The position numbers and the translations under genes are program-made. DNA of 5,131 nucleotides from Hyphomicrobiales bacterium (GTDB taxonomy: Bacteria > Pseudomonadota > Alphaproteobacteria > Rhizobiales > Beijerinckiaceae), in NCBI GenBank assembly GCA_025363375.1, contig JANYDZ010000181.1, forward strand, positions 1-5,131, read 5' to 3'. Of this stretch, positions 1 to 5,131 are shown piece after piece. Numbering within the stretch: the stretch's first letter is position 1; each line of letters starts with the position of its first letter. Below the pieces are notes generated by a model. The model made no database searches. It was not told the origin of the DNA and saw only the letters and a program-made list of their open reading frames with translations.

Positions 1-119
1 GCGCCATCGCCGCGCCGCCCGCCGTCATCAACGCCATTACTGACGCGCTCGGCCACGAACACATCGCCATGCCCGCAACCCCGCAAGCCGTCTGGCGCGC
101 GGCGCAGCGGGCGCATTAA
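1..119 (+). CDS. CoxL-type molybdenum hydroxylase large subunit, C-terminal end (partial)
   Basis: This is the 3' end of a gene that enters from the left. Reading codons from base 3 gives 38 residues ending at TAA 117-119. The tail contains [15 protein letters not shown], then a [18 protein letters not shown] end. This is the usual C-terminus of the molybdopterin-binding subunit of xanthine dehydrogenase and aerobic CO dehydrogenase family enzymes. In that family the large subunit holds the molybdenum cytosine dinucleotide cofactor and carries out the hydroxylation or oxidation. The active-site loop, which would separate true form I CO dehydrogenase (AYRCSFR) from other hydroxylases, lies outside the window, so the substrate is unknown. 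A medium-subunit gene follows after 23 bases, which supports one operon in the order L then M. That order fits the S-L-M arrangement of form II (CO-dehydrogenase-like) clusters better than the M-S-L order of form I. The family call is fairly sure; the substrate is not. Confidence 0.85.
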   Translation, partial: AIAAPPAVINAITDALGHEHIAMPATPQAVWRAAQRAH

Positions 120-142
120 TTCAGACCTCGAGGGAGACGCAC

Positions 143-940
143 ATGTACGCTTTCAACTATCACGAGCCTAAATCGGTCGCCGAGGCCGCCGCGCTCGCCG
201 CCGCTCACGCGGACGGAAAAATCATGGCGGGCGGCATGACGCTGTTGCCGACGATGAAGCAACGCCTCGCCTCGCCGAGCGACATCATCGACATGGGCAA
301 GCTCGACGAACTCCGCGGCATCAAGATCGAGGGTGGCGCGGTCGTCATCGGCGCGATGACGCGGCATGTCGCGGTGGCGACATCGGCCGATGTGCAAAAG
401 GCGATCCCGGCCCTCGCGGCGCTCGCCGGCGGCATCGGCGATCCCGCCGTGCGCAACAAGGGCACCTGCGGCGGCTCCATCGCCAACAACGATCCCGCCG
501 CCGACTATCCCGCCGCCTGCCTCGCGCTTGGCGCGACGATCGTCACAAACAAGCGCGCCATCAAGGCGGATGATTTCTTCACCGGCCTGTTCGACACCGC
601 GCTTGGCGACGGCGAAATCATCACCAGCGTTTCCTTCCCGATTCCCGACAAGGCCAATTATCAGAAGTTCCGCAACCCTGCCTCGCGCTACGCCATCGTC
701 GGCGTGTTCGTCGCGAAAAAAGGCGCGGATGTGAAGGTGGCCGTCACCGGCGCTGGTTCTTCGGGCGTCTTCCACCAGAAGGATTTCGAAGCCGCCCTGA
801 GCGCGAACTTTTCCGCCGCAGCGCTCGACGGCAAGGCGCAGGCGGCGTCGGGGCTCAACGCGGACATTCACGCCGACGCCGAATATCGCGCGCATTTGAT
901 CGGCGTGATGGCGAAGCGGGCCGTGACGGCGGCGGGTTGA
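143..940 (+). CDS. FAD-binding medium subunit of a CoxM/xanthine dehydrogenase-type molybdenum hydroxylase
   Basis: This subunit of 265 aa passes electrons from the iron-sulfur small subunit to its FAD and on to an acceptor. Two FAD-contact motifs are visible. AGGMT at residues 29-33, followed by LLPTMKQRL, matches the AGGxS/T motif. TCGGS at 108-112, followed by IANNDPAADYPA, matches the TxGG motif with its downstream Asp. CoxM of CO dehydrogenase usually has TIGG, so the Cys at 109 is a variant at a tolerant position. The C-terminal third (about 160-260) fits the CO dehydrogenase flavoprotein C-terminal domain. The length is slightly below the roughly 285 residues of classical CoxM but common for 'subunit M' proteins. 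The ATG is well supported by AGGGAG at 131-136, six bases upstream. The gene sits 23 bases after the large subunit, so the two are probably co-transcribed. No maturation genes follow; the next gene is convergent. The family is certain, and CO as substrate is only one option. Confidence 0.93.
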   Translation: MYAFNYHEPKSVAEAAALAAAHADGKIMAGGMTLLPTMKQRLASPSDIIDMGKLDELRGIKIEGGAVVIGAMTRHVAVATSADVQKAIPALAALAGGIGDPAVRNKGTCGGSIANNDPAADYPAACLALGATIVTNKRAIKADDFFTGLFDTALGDGEIITSVSFPIPDKANYQKFRNPASRYAIVGVFVAKKGADVKVAVTGAGSSGVFHQKDFEAALSANFSAAALDGKAQAASGLNADIHADAEYRAHLIGVMAKRAVTAAG

Positions 941-955
941 AGCGAAAATGAGCGG

Positions 956-971
956 GGCGGCTTGCGCCGCC
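956..971. terminator. GC-rich hairpin after the medium-subunit gene, possible weak terminator
   Basis: GGCGGC (956-961), loop TTGC, GCCGCC (966-971) form a perfect 6-bp stem 15 bases after the TGA of the medium-subunit gene. On the + strand only a short TTT follows. On the - strand a TTTT lies about seven bases past the stem. It could help end transcription from either convergent gene, but neither side has a proper T-tract, so it is a weak call. Confidence 0.35.
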
Positions 972-998
972 TCGCGTTTGCGCCGGCAATCCCCGCCC

Positions 999-1049
999 TG
1001 CCCGCTGCCGGGCAACGCGACGTCGCTCACCAGGAGCGCCGGGGCGCTC
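999..1049. other. Two further GC-rich hairpins between convergent genes
   Basis: Two perfect 6-bp stems with four-base loops are seen: TGCCCG (999-1004) with CGGGCA (1009-1014), and GAGCGC (1034-1039) with GCGCTC (1044-1049). The second covers two bases of the stop codon of the FAH-family gene on the - strand. Neither has a T-tract. Together with the hairpin at 956-971 they give three stems in 94 bases of a convergent junction. They may block read-through or protect 3' ends, but such stems also arise by chance in DNA this rich in GC. Confidence 0.35.
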
Positions 1050-1995
1050 ACACCACTTTGTTGCGGACCTCGCCGATCTTCTCGATCCACATGCGCACGG
1101 TCTCGCCCTTTTTCAGGAAGCGGCCCTGCTCGGCGCCGGTGCCCGAAGGCGTGCCGGTCATCACGACGTCGCCGGGCAGCAGCGTGATGCGCTCGGAGAG
1201 CCAGGCGATCTGCTCGGCGGTGTTGAAAATCATCTTGCCGGAATTCGAATCCTGCGTCAGCCAATCGTCGATCCAGGTCTTCATGCCGAGATTGGCGGCG
1301 TCGCCGATCTGCGAGGCCGGCGTGATGCAGGGACCCATAACCGCGCTCTTGTCGAAGCCCTTGATGCCGATGAAATCGGCGTTGAACGGCGAGGTCGGCG
1401 GCACGTTTTCGCGCATCATGTAGGGGCGGTCGCGCACCGACACGTCGTTGCAAACCGTGTAGCCCGCGACATATGTGAGCGCGTCGGCGGCGGAGACGCG
1501 CGAACACGCCTTGCCGATGACCGCGCCGAGTTCGATCTCCCAGTCGAAGTTCCGGCAATAATGAGGCATCGGCAAATCCTCGGTCGGCCCAACGGTCGCC
1601 TGCTTGCCGGATTTGACGAAGTGGAACGGCTTGATGCCGAGCGTGCGCGGATCGGGCTCCGGCGGACGGCCCTGTTTCTTCGCCATCGCCTCGGAATGAT
1701 CCTTGTAATTGGCCGCGGCGCAGAAATACGAGCCTGGATAGAGCAAAGGCGCGAGAATATGCAGGGATGCGGGCGTCCCAACCTTTGAGCTGGCCCCGGC
1801 TTTGGCCGCGGCCGCTTCAATCGCGCCTTCGGCGGCCGCCCAATCCTCGATGATGCCGAGCGTCGAAACATAGGCGGCGTTGCCGGTGAGCTTTTCGGCG
1901 TCGTGCACGTCGTCGCCGACGAGCACTCCCGCGCGGCCTTGCCTGTTCGTCGCGCCATAGGACAAAAGTTTGAAATCGGTCACGCTGCTCCCCAT
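1048..1995 (-). CDS. Fumarylacetoacetate hydrolase (FAH) family protein
   Basis: This is a 315-aa cytoplasmic enzyme of the FAH superfamily. The family hydrolyses, decarboxylates or isomerises beta-diketo or 2-oxo-3-ene acids with a divalent metal. The N-terminal part (about 1-80) resembles the small accessory domain. The catalytic domain begins near residue 85 and shows NYKDHSEAM (96-104), the metal ligands in WEIELGAVIGK (E153, E155) and D184 in YTVCNDVSVRD. It also shows KGFD with MGP (212-222) and the closing LPGDVVMTGTPSGTG (273-287). All usual ligands are present, so the enzyme should be active. The exact reaction cannot be read from sequence: acylpyruvase, 2-hydroxyhepta-2,4-diene-1,7-dioate isomerase and oxaloacetate decarboxylase activities all occur in this fold. 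The upstream neighbour on the same strand is a periplasmic binding protein 133 bases away, perhaps co-transcribed. The start is uncertain: the ATG at 1993-1995 lacks a clear ribosome site, while a GTG at 1981-1983 has one. Confidence 0.92.
   Translation of the reverse strand: MGSSVTDFKLLSYGATNRQGRAGVLVGDDVHDAEKLTGNAAYVSTLGIIEDWAAAEGAIEAAAAKAGASSKVGTPASLHILAPLLYPGSYFCAAANYKDHSEAMAKKQGRPPEPDPRTLGIKPFHFVKSGKQATVGPTEDLPMPHYCRNFDWEIELGAVIGKACSRVSAADALTYVAGYTVCNDVSVRDRPYMMRENVPPTSPFNADFIGIKGFDKSAVMGPCITPASQIGDAANLGMKTWIDDWLTQDSNSGKMIFNTAEQIAWLSERITLLPGDVVMTGTPSGTGAEQGRFLKKGETVRMWIEKIGEVRNKVV
1984..1993 (-). promoter_or_regulatory. Ribosome binding site favouring a GTG start for the FAH-family gene
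   Basis: Reading the - strand, GGGGAG (1993 to 1988) lies four bases before a GTG at 1983-1981, which is codon 5 of the longest reading frame. Upstream of the ATG at 1995 the sequence is AT-rich, with no GGAG-like stretch. The real protein may therefore start four residues later, as V/M-TDFKLLSY. The spacing is slightly short, so this remains a likely alternative and not a firm correction. Confidence 0.45.
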
Positions 1996-2043
1996 TCAGT
2001 GTTTTCTGATGATCCAATCCAGCAGGCGCAACGCCGCCCACAA

Positions 2044-2079
2044 GCCGTTGATTTTCGAAATGCCGTTGATTTTCGAAAT
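2044..2079. repeat. Perfect tandem duplication of an 18-bp unit
   Basis: The unit GCCGTTGATTTTCGAAAT occurs twice head to tail, at 2044-2061 and 2062-2079, with no mismatch. Each copy has the 8-bp palindrome TTTCGAAA at its centre. The pair lies in the 133-base gap between the NMT1-type binding protein and the FAH-family gene, 49 to 84 bases upstream of the ATG of the latter. It is AT-richer than its surroundings. It may be a pair of regulator sites or a recent slippage duplication. No matching promoter is clear. Confidence 0.9.
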
Positions 2080-2080
2080 T

Positions 2081-2094
2081 CCGCGATGTCGCGG
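2081..2094. other. Inverted repeat next to the tandem repeat
   Basis: CCGCGA (2081-2086) and TCGCGG (2089-2094) are perfect inverted copies separated by TG. The site lies one base after the tandem repeat and 35 bases past the stop codon of the - strand binding-protein gene. As RNA from the - strand it would be a short hairpin followed by AATTT, so a weak terminator is possible. It could equally be a protein-binding site. Confidence 0.4.
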
Positions 2095-2128
2095 TCATAA
2101 ACGGCTGGAAAGCCTCGACGCGGCGGGT

Positions 2129-3133
2129 TCACAGCTTTCCGTATTTGGCCCGCATGGCCTCGAAAAAGCCTTCGCTGCGCAGGTCTTCGGACAAGCTGAG
2201 GTCGCAGTAATCCGCGATATCGCCGCCATCGCGCGCGGAAGCGACAATCGCTATGTTGCGCCGCGCGCCCTCGCGGCTGATCTCCGCGTTGGGCGGCGAT
2301 TGCTGCTTGAAATCCTTGTAGCTGATGTCGAGGATTTTCGCGTCGGTGAGCTTCAACGCTTTGGAGAGCGCGTCCTTCGCTTTCGCCTCGTCGGTCATGG
2401 CGAGATAATTGCCCTCGATGGTCGCCCGCAAAAACCGCAGCAAGGCGTCGCGGCTGGATTTGATATAGGCGGCGTCGGCGACGAGTCCTGAGAAAATCCA
2501 GGGCGTCTGGTCGGGGACGAGATCGACAAGCGCGGGCAGGCCGAGTTCAAAAGCCTGCGTGCGATAGGGTTCGTTGAGGGCGGCGGCGGTGATCGTCCCG
2601 GCGCGCAAGGCCGCAAGGCGCTGCCCGCCGGAGCCGGTTTCGATCGTCGAAATATCGCCGCGGACGAGACCTATTTTTTCAAGCGCGAGGGTGATGGTGA
2701 CATCGCTCTCGGAACCCAGGCTGGAAATGCCGAAGGTCCCGCCTTTGAGCTGCTGCGGCGTCGTGACGCCCGGCCTGCCAAACAGCGTGAAGCGGATGAC
2801 GTTGGAAAGCGAGCCGATGACGCGCAGGTTGGCGCCGGCGCTGTTCGCCCTGATCACCGAGGACAGGCCAATGTGCATGGCCTGTATTTTGCCGCTGGAG
2901 AGCGTCGGCCCCGCCTCCGCGCCGCCCGTCATGTTGTAGATTTGATAGTCGAGCCCGTTGGCCCTGTAGAAGCCCGCCTGATCGGCCATCCAGATCGCCA
3001 GATAGGTATTGGCGGGGGCGGACATGCCGACCTTGAAGGGGATGCCGGGAGAGGCCCCCTGGGACTGCGCACTGAGGGGCGCGAAGGTGGCGGACGCCAG
3101 ACCTGAGACGAGGCTGCGACGGGTCATTTGCAT
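2129..3133 (-). CDS. NMT1/SsuA/TauA-type ABC transporter substrate-binding protein
   Basis: This is a 334-aa periplasmic binding protein of the NMT1/THI5-like (SsuA/TauA) class, which delivers small organic ligands such as sulfonates, nitriles, pyrimidine precursors or aromatic acids to an ABC permease. The N-terminus (MQMTRRSLVSGLASATFAP) has a twin Arg followed by a hydrophobic stretch and an Ala/Ser-rich end, so it looks Tat-like, with cleavage near residues 22-27. The mature protein shows the class layout: a strand then YLAIWMADQAGFYRANGLDYQIY (44-66), a GG.AGP.LSSGKIQAMHIG segment, the hinge SSLGSESDVT followed by LEKIGL, and GGQRLAALRAGTITAAALNEP. Ligand cannot be predicted. The ATG at 3131-3133 is preferred because AGGA (3143 to 3140) is six bases upstream; a second ATG is two codons in. 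No permease or ATPase gene lies next to it, so it is an orphan here. The FAH-family gene follows on the same strand, and rpsD is divergent. Confidence 0.9.
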   Translation of the reverse strand: MQMTRRSLVSGLASATFAPLSAQSQGASPGIPFKVGMSAPANTYLAIWMADQAGFYRANGLDYQIYNMTGGAEAGPTLSSGKIQAMHIGLSSVIRANSAGANLRVIGSLSNVIRFTLFGRPGVTTPQQLKGGTFGISSLGSESDVTITLALEKIGLVRGDISTIETGSGGQRLAALRAGTITAAALNEPYRTQAFELGLPALVDLVPDQTPWIFSGLVADAAYIKSSRDALLRFLRATIEGNYLAMTDEAKAKDALSKALKLTDAKILDISYKDFKQQSPPNAEISREGARRNIAIVASARDGGDIADYCDLSLSEDLRSEGFFEAMRAKYGKL

Positions 3134-3187
3134 GGGAAGTCCTGATGGCTTGGCGCCCTGTTTAAGGGGTTGCCGTCACAAAAGCGA

Positions 3188-3205
3188 TGGAAATTGACTT
3201 TTCCA
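3188..3205. promoter_or_regulatory. Inverted repeat centred on the -35 box of the rpsD promoter, possible operator
   Basis: TGGAAA (3188-3193) and TTTCCA (3200-3205) are perfect inverted copies. The six bases between them, TTGACT, are the proposed -35 hexamer. A dimeric regulator bound here would cover the -35 box. The site also lies 55-72 bases upstream of the divergent binding-protein gene and could act on that too. No known regulator is recognised from the half-site. Confidence 0.4.
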
Positions 3206-3222
3206 GCCCTGTCGCCTAGAAA
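3194..3222 (+). promoter_or_regulatory. Sigma-70 type promoter of rpsD
   Basis: TTGACT (3194-3199) matches the -35 consensus in five of six bases. After an ideal 17-base spacer, TAGAAA (3217-3222) serves as a -10 box. Start of transcription is expected near 3229-3230, giving a leader of about 190 bases before the rpsD ATG. A strong housekeeping promoter fits a ribosomal protein gene that has its own terminator. The -10 is only a moderate match but keeps the key T1, A2 and A5. Confidence 0.65.
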
Positions 3223-3229
3223 CCGCTCA

Positions 3230-3419
3230 TTCGCGCGTCCTCTCGGGCGCGCGTTGCATTTCACACCCGCGGCTGCTCCTTCAATGAAGTGAGCAACCTG
3301 TCGGTCCCGCAAGGGACAGAGGAGGGCGTGTTTCTCCGCCACGGCGGGAGGAACGCGGACCGAAGCGCGCTTTGGCGCAGCGTCGGCGCTTGTCCTCGCG
3401 CCCAATTTTAGAGGACGAC
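3230..3419 (+). promoter_or_regulatory. Long structured 5' leader of rpsD
   Basis: The stretch between the likely transcription start and the rpsD ATG can form a row of hairpins. (a) CGCGCGTCC / GGGCGCGCG, 3232-3253, has 9 bp with a UCUC loop right at the 5' end. (b) TTGC+TCAC (3254-3257, 3261-3264) pairs with GTGAGCAA (3289-3296). (c) GTCCC-GCAA-GGGAC, 3304-3317, is closed by a GNRA tetraloop. (d) 3330-3354 has an 8-bp outer stem with a G-U pair, a one-base bulge and a short inner stem. (e) CCGAAG-CGCG-CTTTGG, 3360-3375. (f) AGCG-TCGG-CGCT, 3379-3390. (g) A final stem that pairs with the ribosome site. The pairings are seen by eye, and no energy was calculated. I do not recognise a known riboswitch or sRNA. 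S4 autoregulation through mRNA leaders is known in other bacterial groups. Confidence 0.5.
3391..3417 (+). promoter_or_regulatory. Hairpin sequestering the rpsD Shine-Dalgarno sequence
   Basis: GTCCTC (3392-3397) is perfectly complementary to GAGGAC (3411-3416), which contains the rpsD ribosome site GAGGA (3411-3415). The ATG follows four bases after that site. U3391 and G3417 can add a wobble pair. The loop is the 13 bases 3398-3410. When folded, the ribosome site would be hidden, giving a simple on/off switch for translation. S4 binding to the leader is the natural candidate signal, but this is inference. Confidence 0.5.
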
Positions 3420-4037
3420 ATGACCAAACGCGCAGAATCCAAGTACAAAATCGACCGCCGCATGGGCCAGAACATCTGGGGCCGCCCCAAGAGCCCCGTC
3501 AATCGCCGCGAATACGGCCCCGGCCAGCACGGACAGTGCCGCAAGGGCAAAATGTCCGACTTCGGCACCCAGCTGAAGGCGAAGCAGAAGCTCAAGGGCT
3601 ATTACGGCAACATTTCGGAAAAGCAGTTCCGCAAATATTACGCCGAAGCCATTCGCATGAAGGGCGATTCGGGCGACAATCTCGTGGGCCTGCTTGAGCG
3701 CCGTCTCGACGCGGTCTGCTACCGCGCCAAGTTCGTGGCCACCGTGTTCGCCGCCCGCCAGTTCGTCAACCATGGCCATGTGAAGGTCAATGGCCGCCGG
3801 GTGAACATCGCCTCCTATCAGGTGAAGCCGGGCGATCTCGTGGAGGTGAAGGAAGCATCCCGCGAACTCGCCATCGTGATGGAAGCCTCGCAGCTCGCCG
3901 AGCGCGACACGCCCGAATATTACGAAGTCGATCACGCCAAAATGACGGCCAGGCTGATCCGCGTGCCTGTGCCGACGGAAGTCCCCTTCCCGGTGCAGAT
4001 GGAACCGAACCTCGTGATCGAATTCTATTCGCGCTGA
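3420..4037 (+). CDS. rpsD: 30S ribosomal protein S4
   Basis: S4 is a primary 16S rRNA binding protein that starts 30S assembly at the five-way junction of the 5' domain and takes part in decoding accuracy. The 205-aa product shows the N-terminal S4 domain ([19 protein letters not shown], then [10 protein letters not shown] at 31-39) and [23 protein letters not shown] (52-74). The S4 RNA-binding domain spans about residues 94-155 and holds [40 protein letters not shown]. The C-terminus is the conserved NLVIEFYSR. There is no four-Cys zinc site, so it is the zinc-free type. The start is the ATG at 3420, with GAGGA four bases upstream. A TTG at 3372 would add 16 residues that are not part of S4. 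The gene stands alone between two transporter binding proteins, with its own promoter and terminator, unlike the alpha-operon position in E. coli. Identification is certain. Confidence 0.99.
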   Translation: MTKRAESKYKIDRRMGQNIWGRPKSPVNRREYGPGQHGQCRKGKMSDFGTQLKAKQKLKGYYGNISEKQFRKYYAEAIRMKGDSGDNLVGLLERRLDAVCYRAKFVATVFAARQFVNHGHVKVNGRRVNIASYQVKPGDLVEVKEASRELAIVMEASQLAERDTPEYYEVDHAKMTARLIRVPVPTEVPFPVQMEPNLVIEFYSR

Positions 4038-4060
4038 TTTTTCGCCCGCGCCAAATTCGC

Positions 4061-4091
4061 AAAAGCCCCGCCTCAAAAGGCGGGGCTTTTT
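4061..4091 (+). terminator. Rho-independent terminator of rpsD
   Basis: AAAAGCCCCGCC (4061-4072), loop TCAAAA, and GGCGGGGCTTTT (4079-4090) form a 12-bp stem whose GC core is 8 bp, ending in five T residues (4087-4091). It begins 23 bases after the rpsD stop codon. The A-tract on the left arm means it could also work from the - strand. This is a textbook intrinsic terminator and separates rpsD from the next gene. Confidence 0.95.
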
Positions 4092-4185
4092 GCTGTCTGT
4101 TTCGGCTTCGCTCAACATTGACGCTTCCGCCAATATCATCCACCTTGCGATCGGGGGCCGGGGATTGGGTCTTCATGGAGGGAAT

Positions 4186-5131
4186 ATGAAAACAACTTTT
4201 CGCGCACTGCTGGCGGCGACGTTCGCTGTAACCGCGACCGCCGCCATGGCCGAGGTTGTGAAGATCGGGCTGATCGCGCCGTTCTCGGGCCCCTTCGCGG
4301 TCTGGGGCAAGCAATTCAAGGATTCCATCGACGCCTACCAGAAGGTCAACGGCAAAACGGTCAACGGCCATGAGATCCAGATCGTCTGGCGCGACGAGGG
4401 CGCCGGCGACGCGTCGAAATCCCGTCAATTCGCCGAAGAGCTGATCCTGCGCGAAAAAGTGCAGATGCTCGGCGGCTTCGCCCTGACGCCGGACGCGCTG
4501 GCCGTCGCCGAGGTTATAACCGAATCCAAAACGCCGACCATCATTCTGAACGCGGCGACCTCGATCATCCCCCGCAAGTCGCCTTATTTCCTGCGCGTCA
4601 GCATGACGGCGGCGCAGTACGTCAAGCCGTTGGGCGAATGGGCCGCGAAAAACGGCATCAAGACCGCCTATTCCATGGTCAGCGACTACGCGCCCGGCCA
4701 TGATTCGGAAGAAGCCTTCACAAAGAATTTCGAGAAGGGCGGCGGCAAGGTTCTCGGCAAGGACCGCGTCCCGCTTTCTGTGACCGATTTCGCGCCCTAT
4801 ATGGAGCGGGTGCTGCAATCGAAGGCGGAGGCTCTGTATATCTTCGCGCCGGCGGGCGCGCCCTCGGTCGCGATGGTGCGCGAATTCGATCGGCGCGGAT
4901 TGAAAGCCGCCGGCATCAAACTGTTGGCCGGCGGCGAAGTGCAGCAGATTTTCCTGCCGTCCTTCGGCGACAGCGTCATCGGCACGATTTCGTCCGTGCA
5001 TTACACCGAGTCCAACCAGCGGCCCGAAAACATCGCCTTCCGCAAGGCGCTGGAAGCGCAGGCCGGGCCGGACACCGTGCCCGACATGGCCTCCGTCGCC
5101 GCATGGGACGGCATCAACATCATCTATGACA
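4186..5131 (+). CDS. Branched-chain amino acid-type (LivK/Peripla_BP_6) ABC transporter substrate-binding protein, 3' end missing
   Basis: An open frame from ATG 4186 runs to the window edge without a stop, giving 315 residues. The family is usually about 370-400 aa, so the last 60-80 residues are missing. Residues 1-22 are a Sec signal peptide: K and R, a hydrophobic Ala-rich core, and cleavage after AMA. The mature part opens with EVVKIGLIAPFSGPFAVWGKQ (23-43), the usual first strand and ligand loop of Peripla_BP_6, then INGxEIQIVWRDEGAGDASKSRQFAEEL-like sequence and LGGFALTPDALAVAEV (95-110). Later parts include TPTIILNAATS, YFLRVSMTAAQYVKPLGEWA and YSMVSDYAPGHDSEEAF, all typical. Such proteins bind amino acids, amides or aromatic acids; the ligand cannot be told. 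The ribosome site GGAGGGA (4177-4183) is clear. Permease and ATPase genes may follow beyond the edge. A TTGACG at 4118-4123 is a possible -35 box, but no fitting -10 is seen. Confidence 0.92.
   Translation, partial: MKTTFRALLAATFAVTATAAMAEVVKIGLIAPFSGPFAVWGKQFKDSIDAYQKVNGKTVNGHEIQIVWRDEGAGDASKSRQFAEELILREKVQMLGGFALTPDALAVAEVITESKTPTIILNAATSIIPRKSPYFLRVSMTAAQYVKPLGEWAAKNGIKTAYSMVSDYAPGHDSEEAFTKNFEKGGGKVLGKDRVPLSVTDFAPYMERVLQSKAEALYIFAPAGAPSVAMVREFDRRGLKAAGIKLLAGGEVQQIFLPSFGDSVIGTISSVHYTESNQRPENIAFRKALEAQAGPDTVPDMASVAAWDGINIIYD

Noticed and set aside
116..1558. 480-codon open frame on the - strand
   Set aside because: It runs antisense to the medium-subunit gene and out of frame through the FAH-family gene. 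The product is Arg/Ala/His-rich with no recognisable domain, as expected from GC-rich codon bias.
1817..2098. 93-codon - strand frame that reads through the 18-bp repeat as a six-residue repeat
   Set aside because: It enters the FAH-family gene out of frame and its product has no domain; the repeat is more likely non-coding.
3134..3193. Promoter for the NMT1-type gene on the - strand
   Set aside because: TTAAAC about 30 bases upstream of the start has no matching -35 hexamer at the right distance, and no sigma-54 type GG/GC pair was seen.
3124..3405. 93-codon - strand frame across the rpsD leader
   Set aside because: It reads through the promoter and hairpins, with no domain and no ribosome site of note.
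3372..3419. Upstream TTG start adding 16 residues to S4
   Set aside because: The extra residues are not part of the S4 family, and the ATG at 3420 has a good ribosome site and gives the normal 205-residue length.
3408..4139. 243-codon open frame antisense to rpsD
   Set aside because: It covers the whole of rpsD and crosses its terminator. It is a mirror of strong third-position GC bias.
4118..4146. Promoter for the LivK-type gene from TTGACG at 4118
   Set aside because: At a 16-18 base spacing there is no acceptable -10 box, and TATCAT at 4134 is too close. It cannot be called from sequence alone.
3787..5001. 404-codon open frame on the - strand
   Set aside because: It lies opposite rpsD, its terminator and the LivK-type gene. 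The protein is Arg-rich and of low complexity; the + strand genes match known families throughout.

Overview
The window is GC-rich, uncharacterised bacterial DNA. It most likely comes from an alphaproteobacterium of the Hyphomicrobiales (Rhizobiales) type. The clearest sign is the ribosomal protein S4, whose N-terminus ([19 protein letters not shown]) and 205-residue length match my recollection of alphaproteobacterial S4 and not the enterobacterial form. The genus cannot be fixed from this window.

Layout, left to right. (1) On the + strand lies the last 38 codons of a CoxL/xanthine-dehydrogenase-type molybdenum hydroxylase large subunit. A complete FAD-binding medium subunit (CoxM type, 265 aa) follows after 23 bases. 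(2) A convergent intergenic stretch carries three GC-rich hairpins. (3) On the - strand there is a fumarylacetoacetate-hydrolase (FAH) family enzyme of 315 aa. Upstream of it, across a 133-base gap with a perfect 18-bp tandem repeat, is an NMT1/SsuA-type periplasmic substrate-binding protein (334 aa). (4) A 286-base divergent region leads into rpsD on the + strand. It holds a near-consensus sigma-70 promoter and a leader of about 190 nt with many possible hairpins, the last of which would pair with the rpsD Shine-Dalgarno sequence. rpsD ends in a strong intrinsic terminator. (5) A second periplasmic binding protein begins at 4186. It belongs to the branched-chain amino acid (LivK/Peripla_BP_6) family and runs off the right edge.

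How the parts relate. The CoxL/CoxM pair is part of an aerobic molybdenum hydroxylase: the large subunit holds the molybdenum cofactor, the medium subunit binds FAD, and the iron-sulfur small subunit is not visible. The FAH-family enzyme and the NMT1-type binding protein may serve uptake and breakdown of an organic acid, but no permease or ATPase is visible for either binding protein. rpsD is a stand-alone housekeeping gene with its own promoter and terminator.

No mobile element, CRISPR array, tRNA or rRNA is visible. No obvious new enzyme system is present. The most interesting part is the non-coding DNA in front of rpsD: an inverted repeat centred on the -35 box, followed by a highly foldable leader with a sequestered ribosome binding site, as expected for feedback control by S4.
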